Notes: a model not told the origin generated them from the letters alone. Shown: positions 26,369-34,715, counted from the stretch's first letter. The stretch is DNA of 39,384 nucleotides from Deltaproteobacteria bacterium (GCA_016182965.1 JACPFM010000015.1:1-39384); one strand, 5' to 3'. Program-made: numbers and translations.

Positions 26369-27082
26369 TCAGCGCTCCTCCTCGAGGAGCCCGGCTTCGA
26401 GCATCGAGACGTGACCTTCGCGCGCGACCACCACGTGGTCGACGAGCGCCACGCCGACCGTCGTGGCCGCCGCGTGGACGCGACGGGTGAACGCGACGTC
26501 CTCGCGGCTCGGACACGGATCGCCGCCCGGATGGTTGTGCACCAGGACGAACGCCGACGACGCCTCGCGCACGACCGGCCGCAGGACGTCGCGCGCGGTC
26601 AACGCGCACGCGTGCAGCCCACCACGCGCGAGCATGCGCTCGCCGAGGATGCGGTTCCGGGCGTCGAGCAAGAGCGCCCACAGCTCCTCGTGCGGCAGCC
26701 CGACCAGGCGCCGCCGGGCCCAGCGCTCGACGTCGATCGCCGACGTGGCCGGCGCGCGCTCGACGCCGTGCGCGAGCCGCGCCGCGCGCACGCCGAGCTC
26801 GATGGCCGCCGCGAGGCGCGCGCCGCCTGCGAGCCCGAGCCCGAGCTCGTGGACGAAGCCGCCGACGCCGCGGCTGCACAGACCTGCGAGGCCGCCCGCC
26901 TCGCGCAGCAGCCGCGCGACCCGCTGTTCGAGCGGCTCGCCTTCGGTGCCGCGCTCGACGAGCAGCGCGACCAGATCGTCGTCGGCGAGCTGCTCGACGC
27001 CGATCTCGAGCGCACGTTCGCGGAGCCGTGGCCGCGGGCGCACGTCCTGTCTATCGACCTGACTCTCCGACTGGACGATCAT
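26369..27082 (-). CDS. radC: RadC-family JAMM/MPN protein
   Basis: RadC proteins carry a JAMM metalloprotease-like fold and are often linked to mobile DNA or natural competence, though the biochemical role is unsettled. The JAMM motif is plain: VLVHNHPGGDPCPSREDV (HxH...SxxD). The N-terminal region (PRLRERALEIGVEQLADDDL) is the HhH-like part that precedes it. I chose the ATG at 27082 because it begins the conserved region; an earlier start would add an Arg-rich stretch. At 237 residues it is of usual length. It is upstream of and on the same strand as the MEMO gene, 115 bases away. Confidence 0.88.
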   Translation of the reverse strand: MIVQSESQVDRQDVRPRPRLRERALEIGVEQLADDDLVALLVERGTEGEPLEQRVARLLREAGGLAGLCSRGVGGFVHELGLGLAGGARLAAAIELGVRAARLAHGVERAPATSAIDVERWARRRLVGLPHEELWALLLDARNRILGERMLARGGLHACALTARDVLRPVVREASSAFVLVHNHPGGDPCPSREDVAFTRRVHAAATTVGVALVDHVVVAREGHVSMLEAGLLEEER

Positions 27083-27432
27083 GCGGCGCGGTGGAGCACG
27101 CGCCGTGCCTCGTGGATCGATCATCCGCGCACGCTGCGATCTCCGTGTGATCTCGCGCACTCGCAGATCGATCTCATCGATCGATTCGACCTCGATTCCT
27201 CCGGCGGATCCGGCGGGCCGCCGGCGGCCGCCGGCGGCCGCTCCCGAAACGCGTGTCGCGTGTCAGAAGGCACACGGCGATCTCGTCCGTTGCGCCGCGT
27301 GTCTCCGATTTATTGACCGGCCGGATCGATTCGAGGTAGCGGTCCGCGAGCTCGACACGGTCCCGCCGACGATCACCGTCGAATGTCGACCGCGCGAGGA
27401 GCGTTCTGGACTACGAGGAGGACCGCCCCCCC
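27083..27432. other. 350-base intergenic region with a candidate ddl promoter
   Basis: This divergent region lies between radC and ddl. It holds a GATCGATC-rich stretch, a GC tandem (CCGGCGGCCGCCGGCGGCCG) near 27222-27241, and TTGACC (27313-27318) with TAGCGG 18 bases on (27337-27342), a candidate promoter about 90 bases before ddl. GAGGAGG at 27416 is the ddl ribosome site. I see no gene here. Confidence 0.5.
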
Positions 27433-28512
27433 ATGAGCAGCGCCAACAGCAAGGACAAGCGACGGATCGGCGTGTTGATGGGTGGTTGGTCGGCCGAGCG
27501 CGAGATCTCGCTCCGCTCTGGCAACGCGGTCGCCGACGCCCTCGAGAGCAAGGGCCACGACGTCCTCCGCATCGACGTCACCGACGACGCCGATCGCACC
27601 CTGCGCATGGCGAAGGCGAGCTTCGGCATGGACACCGCGTTCGTCGCGCTCCACGGCACGTTCGGCGAAGACGGCTGCATCCAGGGCATGCTCGAGTGCC
27701 TCGGCGTCCCCTACACCGGCTCGGGCGTCCTCGCCTCCGCGCTCGCGATGGACAAGCTCAAGTCCAAGGAGCTGTTCCGGCTCCACAACGTGCCGACGCC
27801 GCCGTACTACGTGGCGCGCGCGTCCGACGTCGCCGATCTCGAAGACCTCCACGGCAGCTTCGGCTTCCCGGCGATCGTGAAGCCCCGTCACGAGGGCTCC
27901 AGCATCGGCATCACCAAGGCGCACAACCACTCGGACCTCGCGAGCGGCGTCCGTCGCGCCCTCGAGTTCGGCGCCCCCGACTCGGCGAGCGCGCTCGTCG
28001 AGCGGTTCATCACCGGCGCGGAGGTGCAGGTCGGCATCCTCGGCGGCCGCGTGCTCGGCGCCATCGAGATCGTCCCCAAGCGCGCCTTCTACGACTTCAC
28101 CGCGAAGTACACGCCGGGCATGGCGGAGTACCACATGCCGGCGCGCCTCTCGCCGACGCGCATGCGCGGCGTGCTGAACCTCGCGGAGCGCGCGGCCAAG
28201 GCGCTCGGCGCCGAGGGCGCGTGCCGCGTCGATCTGCTCGTGACCGAGGGCGAGAACGAGTACGTCCTCGAGGTCAACACGCAGCCCGGCATGACACCTA
28301 CGTCGCTGCTGCCGAAGATCGCCGCCGCCGCCGGCTACGACTTTCCCTCGCTGTGCGAGGCGATCGTCGACCTCGCCAAGCTGCACATCGCGCGCCCGCG
28401 CCAGGTCGTGGCCGACAACGTCGTGTCCATCCCGACCGACACCAGCGTGACGCGCCCCCTGCCCGCCGCCGCCGTCGCCGTGCGCACCGCCAAGGCTGCG
28501 CGCGCTCGCTGA
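27433..28512 (+). CDS. ddl: D-alanine--D-alanine ligase
   Basis: Ddl joins two D-alanines with ATP to give the dipeptide that ends the peptidoglycan stem. ATP-grasp signatures are present: GVLMGGWSAEREISLRSG at the N-terminus, FVALHGTFGEDGCIQGMLE, VPYTGSGVLASALAMDK, FPAIVKPRHEGSSIGI and the metal-binding EYVLEVNTQPGMTPTSL. Length (359 residues) is normal, with a C-terminal extension of about 40 Ala/Arg/Val-rich residues after the catalytic core. GAGGAGG lies 12 bases upstream. The gene stands apart from the division and cell-wall cluster where ddl often lies. Confidence 0.94.
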   Translation: MSSANSKDKRRIGVLMGGWSAEREISLRSGNAVADALESKGHDVLRIDVTDDADRTLRMAKASFGMDTAFVALHGTFGEDGCIQGMLECLGVPYTGSGVLASALAMDKLKSKELFRLHNVPTPPYYVARASDVADLEDLHGSFGFPAIVKPRHEGSSIGITKAHNHSDLASGVRRALEFGAPDSASALVERFITGAEVQVGILGGRVLGAIEIVPKRAFYDFTAKYTPGMAEYHMPARLSPTRMRGVLNLAERAAKALGAEGACRVDLLVTEGENEYVLEVNTQPGMTPTSLLPKIAAAAGYDFPSLCEAIVDLAKLHIARPRQVVADNVVSIPTDTSVTRPLPAAAVAVRTAKAARAR

Positions 28513-28572
28513 ACGGTTCTCGGGTCCGCGTGCGCTGCTCGTCCGGGAGCGCGGCGGGGCTTTCGCTTCGTG

Positions 28573-28683
28573 GGTCGAAGGTCGAAAGGTCGAAGGTCGA
28601 AGGGATTCGCTCCTTTCGACCTTTCGGCTTTTCACCCCATTCGGCCCGGCTCAGCTCTCGCTCTCGCCTTCGACCTTCGACCC
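28573..28683. repeat. GTC-N4 heptad array, GAAG family, inverted pair
   Basis: Four GGTCGAA units (28573-28601, one extra A after the second) face CTTCGAC units at 28668-28681 and weaker ones at 28611-28627. The element lies between the 3' ends of ddl and the outer-membrane protein gene, so it could form a hairpin for both convergent transcripts. Confidence 0.8.
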
Positions 28684-28690
28684 TGGACCG

Positions 28691-29320
28691 TCAGTAGACG
28701 CCGATGCCGATCAGCGCCGCGACCGTCCAGCGGTGCAGCGTCTCGTTGCCTGCGCCGAGGAAGTCCCAGCTCGGCGCGATGTCGAAGGTCACGTACGGGC
28801 GCTTCCAGCTCCTGGCGCTCGGGAGGAGGGCCACGTGCCAACCGGCGGCGAACGCGACCGAGGGCCCGCTGTAGTCGCCGCCCTGGTAGCGCGTCGTCGC
28901 GAAGCCGCCGCCGAGCCGGACGTGCGCGCGCTCGCCCATGACGAAGGCGAACGCGCCGTACCGCGCGCCCATGTTGCGGGTGCCGCCGGTGATCGACTCG
29001 CCGTCGAGCACGCCGTCGGCGAACAGCGTCGCGCCCAGGCTCTGGTTGCTGCGGATGCTCCACGCCCAGCCGGCGGCGACGTGGAACGCCGCGCCGTGCG
29101 CGACGCGCGGCTTGATGCCGGTGATGCTGGTGAAGGGACCGCCGCCGTAGCCGGCGGAGCCCTCGAGGACCAGATCCTCGGCCGGGCCTCGGCTCTCCTG
29201 CGGGACCTCTGGGGCAGCCTTGGGCTGGTCGGCCCTGGCCGCCGACGGCCGCAGGGCCAGAGCCGCGGCCAGCAGGACGAGCGCCGCCGCCAACCATCCC
29301 GATCGCACGAGCTCGGCCAT
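28691..29320 (-). CDS. Outer-membrane beta-barrel-like protein
   Basis: The 209-residue product has a signal peptide (residues 1-30, [21 protein letters not shown]) and a mature part of alternating strands: [68 protein letters not shown] and a terminal [10 protein letters not shown]. The last residue is Tyr after alternating hydrophobics, which fits an outer-membrane C-terminal strand. No named family is recognised. It is divergent from rpsB. Confidence 0.65.
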   Translation of the reverse strand: MAELVRSGWLAAALVLLAAALALRPSAARADQPKAAPEVPQESRGPAEDLVLEGSAGYGGGPFTSITGIKPRVAHGAAFHVAAGWAWSIRSNQSLGATLFADGVLDGESITGGTRNMGARYGAFAFVMGERAHVRLGGGFATTRYQGGDYSGPSVAFAAGWHVALLPSARSWKRPYVTFDIAPSWDFLGAGNETLHRWTVAALIGIGVY

Positions 29321-29359
29321 GGATATGGTCTACACGACCCCGCCGCGGCCGGTCTCCCT

Positions 29360-29388
29360 TTCGACACGGCCGCCAACTGTGCTACACA
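29360..29388 (+). promoter_or_regulatory. Candidate rpsB promoter
   Basis: TTCGAC (29360-29365; or TCGACA one base on) and TACACA (29383-29388) are 16-17 bases apart. The -10 region reads GTGCTACACAG, almost the same as GTGCTAGACAG upstream of tatA. The message would have a leader of about 170 bases. Confidence 0.4.
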
Positions 29389-29492
29389 GCCCGCCCCCTC
29401 GCGTCCTCACCGGCCTCCTCATCGGGGCGACCGGCGGCCGTGGCGGGGCCGGGGGCATCCGCCCTCGGAAATTCGGCCCGTCCTGCGCAAAC

Positions 29493-29531
29493 GCGCGCCC
29501 CGGTGCCCCTGGTCCCCAGGGGTCGGCGCGC
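29493..29531 (+). promoter_or_regulatory. Two-tier hairpin in the rpsB leader
   Basis: GCGCGCC/GGCGCGC (29493-29499, 29525-29531) enclose CCCCTGG/CCAGGGG (29506-29512, 29516-29522). Both stems are perfect. The structure ends just before GGAGGAC, about 40 bases from the rpsB start, where an S2 autoregulatory element would be expected. Confidence 0.45.
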
Positions 29532-29570
29532 GGAGGACGAACCGGCCTTCAACCGAAATGGAGCGCTGAC

Positions 29571-30440
29571 ATGACCGACACGACCGCCGCCGAGGCGATG
29601 CCCCGGCTCCCTGGTGATCTCCCCCTCCCGCTCCGCTCGCTGCTCGACGCGGGCGTCCACTTCGGCCACCAGACCAAGCGCTGGAACCCGAAGATGCGGC
29701 CGTTCATCTACGGCGCGCGCAACGGCATCCACATCATCGACCTCGACCAGACCGCCCGCCTCTTCCGGCGCGCGTACGACAAGATCGTCGAGGAGGTGTC
29801 GCGCGGTGGCTCGGTGCTGTTCGTCGGCACCAAGCGCCAGGCGCAGGACATCATCGCCGAGGAGACCCAGCGCGCGGGGATGTTCTACGTGACCAACCGC
29901 TGGCTCGGCGGCACGCTCACCAACTTCCGCACGATCAAGACGGGCCTCGAGCGCCTTCGCTCGATCGAGCGCATGAAGGAAGACGGCACCTTCAACAGCC
30001 TGACCAAGAAGGAGGTCGTCTTCATCGAGCGCGAGCGTGAGCGCCTCGAGAAGTACCACGGCGGCATCAAGAACATGAGCGCCCTGCCCTCGCTCATGTT
30101 CGTCGTCGATCCGCACCAGGAGTCGATCGCCGTCGACGAGGCCAACAAGCTCGGCATCCCGATCGTCGCGATCACCGACACCAACTGCGATCCCGACAAG
30201 ATCGACTTCATCATCCCGGGCAACGATGACGCGATCCGCTCGATCAAGCTGATCACCGCGCGCGTCGCCGACGCGTGCATCGAGGGCCTGCAGCGCCGCA
30301 AGGACGGCAGCGGCGGCCGCGCCACGGGCCGCGAGGAGCAGCCCGAGGGCGGTCGCGAGCCCCGCGGCGGCGGCCCCGAGGTCGTGATGGGCGGCCGTGG
30401 CCGGCCCGGCCAGGGCGGCGGTCCGCGCGGCCGCAACTGA
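29571..30440 (+). CDS. rpsB: 30S ribosomal protein S2
   Basis: S2 binds the 30S head-body junction and is needed for S1 assembly. The family blocks are clear: [20 protein letters not shown], the [10 protein letters not shown] helix, [28 protein letters not shown], and [19 protein letters not shown]. The core ends at about residue 242 and is followed by a 45-residue Gly/Arg/Pro/Glu-rich tail ([19 protein letters not shown]) that is not part of the ordinary S2 fold. The ATG at 29571 has GGAG upstream. It is followed by a heptad array and then tsf, the usual rpsB-tsf order. Confidence 0.96.
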   Translation: MTDTTAAEAMPRLPGDLPLPLRSLLDAGVHFGHQTKRWNPKMRPFIYGARNGIHIIDLDQTARLFRRAYDKIVEEVSRGGSVLFVGTKRQAQDIIAEETQRAGMFYVTNRWLGGTLTNFRTIKTGLERLRSIERMKEDGTFNSLTKKEVVFIERERERLEKYHGGIKNMSALPSLMFVVDPHQESIAVDEANKLGIPIVAITDTNCDPDKIDFIIPGNDDAIRSIKLITARVADACIEGLQRRKDGSGGRATGREEQPEGGREPRGGGPEVVMGGRGRPGQGGGPRGRN

Positions 30441-30446
30441 TCGCGA

Positions 30447-30613
30447 GTCGTCAGTCGTCAGTCGTCAGTCGTCAGCCGAGACGGACACCGCCTCGCTGCG
30501 ACTGACGGCTGGTGCCGACTGACGGCCGTCGTGGATTCCACGCACCGCCGTGAGCATCGCTCCGGCGACCGTCGTCTCTCTCGACTGACGACTGACGACT
30601 GACGACTGACGAC
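30447..30613. repeat. GTC-N4 heptad array, GTCA family, inverted pair between rpsB and tsf
   Basis: Four perfect GTCGTCA units (30447-30474) and four perfect TGACGAC units (30586-30613) are exact reverse complements, so a 28-base-pair stem can form around a 111-base loop. The loop has two smaller CGACTGACGGC-type copies. The left array begins six bases after the rpsB stop and the right one ends 31 bases before tsf. Confidence 0.93.
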
Positions 30614-30644
30614 TCTCACCAGCGACAACTGGAGCACGAAAGAA

Positions 30645-31304
30645 ATGGCCGAGATCTCCGCCAGCACCGTGAAGGAAGTCCGCGAGCGCTCCGGCGCCGG
30701 GATGATGGACTGCAAGAACGCCCTCGTCGAAGCCAACGGCGACGTCGAGAAGGCGCTCGAAATCATCCAGAAGAAGGGCCTCGCGAAGGCCGTGAAGAAG
30801 GCGGGGCGCGTCGCCAGCGAGGGCCTCGTGCACTCGTACATCCACGCGGGCGGCCGCATCGGCGTGCTCGTCGAGATCAACTGCGAGACCGACTTCGTGT
30901 CGCGCAACGAGGACTTCAAGCGCTTCTGCGACGATGTCGCGATGCAGATCGCCGGCATGAGCGCGCAGTACGTCCGCAAGGAGGAGATCCCTGCCGACGT
31001 GACCGCGAAGCAGAAGGAGATCTTCCAGGCGCAGCTCAAGGAAGAGGGCAAGCCGGAGCAGGCGTGGCCGAAGATCCTCGAGGGCAAGCTCTCGAAGTGG
31101 GCCCAGGAGATCTGCCTCAACGATCAGGAGTCGATCGTCGTCCCGGGCAAGAACATCGAGCAGGTGCGCGCGGAGCTCGTCGCCAAGATCGGCGAGAACA
31201 TCAACATCCGCCGCTTCGTTCGCTGGGAGCTCGGCGAGGGCATCGAGAAGAAGAAGGAAGACTACGCGGCCGAGGTCGCGAAGATGGCCGCGGGGAACGG
31301 CTGA
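30645..31304 (+). CDS. tsf: Elongation factor Ts
   Basis: EF-Ts regenerates EF-Tu-GTP by exchanging nucleotide. The N-terminal UBA-like domain (TVKEVRERSGAGMMDCKNAL) and the core motifs GRIGVLVEINCETDFVSRN and FCDDVAMQIA are complete, followed by the C-terminal QEICLNDQESIVV region. At 219 residues it is shorter than the 283 of E. coli EF-Ts, a length seen in the short-form EF-Ts of several other bacterial groups. It follows rpsB across a 204-base region that contains the GTCA heptad array. Confidence 0.96.
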   Translation: MAEISASTVKEVRERSGAGMMDCKNALVEANGDVEKALEIIQKKGLAKAVKKAGRVASEGLVHSYIHAGGRIGVLVEINCETDFVSRNEDFKRFCDDVAMQIAGMSAQYVRKEEIPADVTAKQKEIFQAQLKEEGKPEQAWPKILEGKLSKWAQEICLNDQESIVVPGKNIEQVRAELVAKIGENINIRRFVRWELGEGIEKKKEDYAAEVAKMAAGNG

Positions 31305-31313
31305 TCGCGAGAA

Positions 31314-31490
31314 GTCTAGAGTCTAGAGCACCGAACGGTTTGAATCCGTCGCGAAACACGTGAGGTTGCGTGAGATTCGCGTCGCACGGACCGGAGGGCG
31401 ACGCAGGCGTACTGGCAGTACGTCGAGGAGACCGGAGGGAGTACGACGCGAAGATCGCGCACGACTCTGGACTCTGGACTCTAGACTCTG
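31314..31490. repeat. GTC-N4 heptad array, TAGA/CAGA family, with an inner palindromic element
   Basis: Two GTCTAGA units (31314-31327) start nine bases after the tsf stop. Four units GACTCTG, GACTCTG, GACTCTA, GACTCTG (31463-31490) form the opposite arm. The 135 bases between contain their own mirrored ends (GATTCGCGTCGCAC and GTACGACGCGAAGATC) and a central GTACTGGCAGTAC. The terminator lies just beyond. Confidence 0.85.
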
Positions 31491-31502
31491 GACCCAGGCA
31501 AG

Positions 31503-31538
31503 ACGCCGTCGGCTGGCACCGGCGGCGTCGGCCTTTTT
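31503..31538 (+). terminator. Rho-independent terminator after tsf
   Basis: ACGCCGTCGG and CCGGCGGCGT pair (one G-T wobble) around CTGGCA, followed by CGGCCTTTTT. It lies beyond the heptad array and before pyrB. Confidence 0.85.
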
Positions 31539-31609
31539 GCGGAGCACGTAGCCCACCGCCTCGGGCCGCTTCCCCCCCTCGCCCGGTCGTGCGAGTGGTC
31601 GCTCCCGCG

Positions 31610-32518
31610 ATGGCTCGGCACCTTCTCGGGATCGAAGACCTCTCGCCTGAACAGATCGTCGGCTACCTCGACGCCGCGGAGCGCTGGTTCGAGTTCAACC
31701 GCAGCGGCGACCGCAAGGCCTCCGTGCTGCGGGGCAAGACGATCATCAACCTGTTCTACGAGGCGAGCACGCGGACGCGCACGTCGTTCGAGGCGGCCGG
31801 CAAGCGGCTGTCTGCCGACGTGATCAACGTGTCCTCCAGCGGCTCGAGCGTCACCAAGGGAGAGACGCTGCGCGACACCGCGCGGAACCTCCAGGCGATG
31901 CGGCCCGACGTGATCGTCCTGCGCCACCAGGTCTCCGGCGCGCCCCACTACCTCGCGCGCCACCTGCACTGCTCGATCGTGAACGCCGGCGACGGCCTGC
32001 ACGAGCACCCGACGCAGGGGCTGCTCGACGCGTTCACCATCCGCCGCATGAAGGGGAAGATCGCCGGCCTCACGGTGGCCGTCATCGGCGACGTCCAGCA
32101 CTCGCGCGTCGCCCGCAGCGACGCGCACCTGCTCCGCAAGCTCGGCGCCCACGTGCGCTTCTGCGCGCCGTGGACGCTCATGCCCAAGGGCGCCGAGGCG
32201 CTCGGCGTCGAGGTGGTCACCAACCTCGACGCGGCCCTCGAGGGCGCAGACGTGGTGATCATGCTGCGCATCCAGCGCGAGCGCCTCGTCGACGCGATGC
32301 TCCCCTCCACGCGCGAGTACAGCCGCACCTTCGGTCTCAGCCAGCGCACGCTGGCGCGCGCCAAGAAGGACGCGATCGTGATGCACCCCGGCCCGATGAA
32401 CCGCGGCGTCGAGATCGACGACGCGGTCGCCGACGGCATCCAGAGCGCGGTGCTCGATCAGGTCGAGGCGGGCGTCGCCGTTCGCATGGCGGTGCTCGAG
32501 AGCGTCGCCGCGGGCTGA
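31610..32518 (+). CDS. pyrB: Aspartate carbamoyltransferase catalytic subunit
   Basis: PyrB makes N-carbamoyl-aspartate, the committed step of pyrimidine synthesis. The carbamoyl-phosphate loop [13 protein letters not shown], the [16 protein letters not shown] stretch, [14 protein letters not shown], and the C-terminal [12 protein letters not shown] are all in place. Length is 302 residues. The ATG at 31610 is preferred; a GTG five codons upstream is possible. The expected neighbours pyrC or pyrI are absent. A cysteine-motif gene remnant begins in frame right after the TGA. Confidence 0.94.
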   Translation: MARHLLGIEDLSPEQIVGYLDAAERWFEFNRSGDRKASVLRGKTIINLFYEASTRTRTSFEAAGKRLSADVINVSSSGSSVTKGETLRDTARNLQAMRPDVIVLRHQVSGAPHYLARHLHCSIVNAGDGLHEHPTQGLLDAFTIRRMKGKIAGLTVAVIGDVQHSRVARSDAHLLRKLGAHVRFCAPWTLMPKGAEALGVEVVTNLDAALEGADVVIMLRIQRERLVDAMLPSTREYSRTFGLSQRTLARAKKDAIVMHPGPMNRGVEIDDAVADGIQSAVLDQVEAGVAVRMAVLESVAAG

Positions 32519-32713
32519 AGACCTGCCGGAAATGCCCCACGGACCGAGGTCCAGGGCAGCGACTACGGCTGTAACACCTGCAGCTGCAACGACGGCGTCG
32601 TCTCGAGCACCGCGATGGCGTGCGTCGACGTCGGTACGGACTCCGACGCGGACTCCGACGCAGCCGGCGACGCACAGGCCGACGCGCCGATCGTCGACGG
32701 CGTCAGCGACTGG
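32519..32713 (+). pseudogene. Remnant of a Cys-rich secreted protein gene
   Basis: Read in the frame after the pyrB stop, the DNA gives SDYGCNTCSCNDGVVSSTAM and then ACVDVGTDSDADSDAAGDAQ. The first part matches the CNTCxC-DG-C motif of secreted cysteine-rich proteins common in myxobacteria, in which a xCT follows; here it is SST. The Asp/Ala-rich tail is also typical of those proteins. There is no start codon, ribosome site or signal peptide before it, and the frame is open into the heptad array. It looks like the middle of a gene whose start was lost. Confidence 0.45.
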
Positions 32714-32734
32714 CCTTCGACCTTCGACCTTCGA
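32714..32734. repeat. GTC-N4 heptad array, GAAG family, single arm
   Basis: Three CCTTCGA units in tandem (CTTCGAC in phase) form a right arm with no left partner nearby. It abuts the Cys-rich remnant and precedes the stop of the aconitase-like gene. Confidence 0.8.
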
Positions 32735-32761
32735 CCTTCACCGCGCCAAGCGGCGCGGCGT

Positions 32762-34600
32762 TCAGCGGGCCTTGGCCGCCGTCGCAGGCGCGGCGGCAGA
32801 GCCGCCGGTCACCCAGTTGCGCTCGCCGGGGAGCGCGACCCAGCGCACGTTCACCTTCGCCTTGCCGGCGGTCACGGTGGCGCCGGCGACGGCGAGCGTG
32901 GCGGGTGCGGGCAGCGCGACGTCCTTCGACGCCTCGATGGCCTTGAGCCCCGCCTCGTCGACCTCGAGGCAGACGACGCCGTGGCCGGCGAGCTGCGTGG
33001 CGAGACCGAGCGGGACGTGCGTGGCGAAGACGGCGCGGACCTTGGCCTGCGCGACGAGGCGCGCCGAGCGACCGGCGACCTGACGGACCTCGCCGGAGCT
33101 CTTGCAGACCGCGGCCCACGGACCGGCGGCGATCTCGCCCGGGCGCGGCTCGGGGCCGACGGGCTTGCCGGTGACGCGGTTCGCCGGCGAGTAGACGAGC
33201 AGCGTCTCGGCCCCCTTGAACGGCGTGGCAAGCGGGGGCACCGGCACGGCCGGCGGCTTCTTGGTGGAGCCGGGCGCGTCGCGGCGCTCGCGGACGACGA
33301 GCTGATCCTCGGTGGGGAGCTCGCGCGGGATCTGCACGCGCACGGGGCGCTTGAACGCGCGCGGATCGCCGAGCTGCGAGTGCGCGACCGTGTACGCGAG
33401 CGTCTCGGCGGAGACGACGTAGGCGCCCGGGCCGGGGGCCGACGGCTCGACGTCGCTCGTGCGCACGGCGAAGCCGATGTCGGTCGAGGGCGCGGGGTAC
33501 AGCTCGCCGTAGGTGACGAGGCGATCGGGCTCGATGAGCCGCGCGCCGGTCGCCAGCAGATCGGTGAGCGCGCCGGTCTTCGCGAGGATCTCGAGGATCT
33601 GCCGCGAGGGCGGGCAGATGAGGAAGTCGAGGCGCGGGCCGATCTTCTTCGACTTGAGCAGCGTCGCGGCCGCGAGGAAGTCGCGCGCGGTGGCGGTGCC
33701 GTCGCCGCCGAGGATCACCTGCGCGACCGGCTTGCCGGCGACGTCGCGGACGCTACGAATGGCGCCGGTCGGATCCATGACCAGCGGATCGACGGCGGCG
33801 AGATCGATGTTCACGACCTCCTCGCTCGGGGCGCCGGCGTCGGGGATGAGGGCGCGGTGCGCCTTGCTGCGGCGCTGATCGCGGAGGTAGGCCTCGGTCT
33901 TCTCGTCGCTGATGAACAGCGAGCCGACGGCGCCGACGAGCGGCGCGATCGACGCGAGGACGGCGCGCTCGGCCACGGAGAGGAGCTTCGCGCTCGGACC
34001 CGCGAACTCGAGGACCACCGGCGCGCCCGTGCGCTGCTCGACGCCGCGCACCGTGTCTTCGAGGTTGCGGCGAATGAGCTCGTGCACGACGTCGCGCGCG
34101 CAGACGAAGGGGCGCGTGCGACCGGAGAGGAGGATCTGCACGCTCTTCGGCGCGCGGATCATCGCGTACCCGTCGACCAGCGCCTTGGCGAGCTGCGACG
34201 ACGGCGCGATGAGCGTGAGCATGCCGGTGCCGCCGACGGTGGCGAGCTTCGGATCGTCGGTGAGCATCAGCCGCCCCGGCGCCGCGAAGCGCTCGAGGTG
34301 CACCGCCGACGGCACGCCGATGCCGGCGCGCGCGAGCGTGAGCGACTGCGCGGTCGGATCGAACGAAGGATCGTCGAGGACCGGCTCGGGCTCCTCGGGC
34401 CGCGGGTGCGTGCTGGTGACGCAGCGGCCGTCGTAGACGACGGCCGCCTCGATTTGCGTCTTCTTCAGACCGAGGGCGAACGCCTCGGCGAGCACGCGCG
34501 AGGGGCTCCGGGTCAACACGACCTGATCGACCTTGGCCTTGATCAGATCCGTCGAGGGAGCGCTCTCGTCCGAGCGAGACGCCAGGATCTTCTGAGCCAT
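32762..34600 (-). CDS. Aconitase-superfamily pseudoenzyme lacking the iron-sulphur ligands
   Basis: The 612-residue protein follows aconitase almost end to end. AQKILAS and KVDQVVLT open it, then AVHLERFAAPGRLML, VGGTGMLTLIAP, SVAERAVLASIAPLVGAVG, SDEKTEAYL, VRDVAGKPVAQV and PPSRQILEILAKTGALTDLL. A C-terminal swivel domain (KVRAVFATHVPLGLATQL) ends it. But the GSCTN loop is GGDGT (299-301 region; ligand Cys replaced by D300), the CGPC ligand pair is replaced (R360, T363), the SDSHTPT block is TDDPKLA, and the swivel GSSREHA is absent. It cannot hold a [4Fe-4S] cluster in the usual way, so it is unlikely to be an active hydratase. It starts at the ATG at 34600. Confidence 0.75.
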   Translation of the reverse strand: MAQKILASRSDESAPSTDLIKAKVDQVVLTRSPSRVLAEAFALGLKKTQIEAAVVYDGRCVTSTHPRPEEPEPVLDDPSFDPTAQSLTLARAGIGVPSAVHLERFAAPGRLMLTDDPKLATVGGTGMLTLIAPSSQLAKALVDGYAMIRAPKSVQILLSGRTRPFVCARDVVHELIRRNLEDTVRGVEQRTGAPVVLEFAGPSAKLLSVAERAVLASIAPLVGAVGSLFISDEKTEAYLRDQRRSKAHRALIPDAGAPSEEVVNIDLAAVDPLVMDPTGAIRSVRDVAGKPVAQVILGGDGTATARDFLAAATLLKSKKIGPRLDFLICPPSRQILEILAKTGALTDLLATGARLIEPDRLVTYGELYPAPSTDIGFAVRTSDVEPSAPGPGAYVVSAETLAYTVAHSQLGDPRAFKRPVRVQIPRELPTEDQLVVRERRDAPGSTKKPPAVPVPPLATPFKGAETLLVYSPANRVTGKPVGPEPRPGEIAAGPWAAVCKSSGEVRQVAGRSARLVAQAKVRAVFATHVPLGLATQLAGHGVVCLEVDEAGLKAIEASKDVALPAPATLAVAGATVTAGKAKVNVRWVALPGERNWVTGGSAAAPATAAKAR

Positions 34601-34661
34601 CGTGCGGGGGGGATCCCCGGCTCGCGCGCGCATTCTCTCGTCGCCTCCGTGTACGGGACGT

Positions 34662-34705
34662 GATTTCGCGCGAAATCCGGCTGTTTAGGCCGGCCTTTCG
34701 CGCGA
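34662..34705. promoter_or_regulatory. Paired operator-like sites upstream of the aconitase-like gene
   Basis: GATTTCGCGCGAAATC (34662-34677) is a perfect 16-base palindrome. TTTCGCGCGA recurs at 34696-34705, 32 bases away, about three helical turns. Both lie just downstream of a candidate promoter on the minus strand. Confidence 0.5.
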
Positions 34706-34715
34706 TCCGGCCGGG

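Noticed and set aside
27081..27432. A plus-strand frame before ddl reading CQKAHGDLVRCAACLRFI and onwards.
   Set aside because: It has no stop before running deep into ddl in another frame, has no ribosome site, and contains the ddl promoter and ribosome site.
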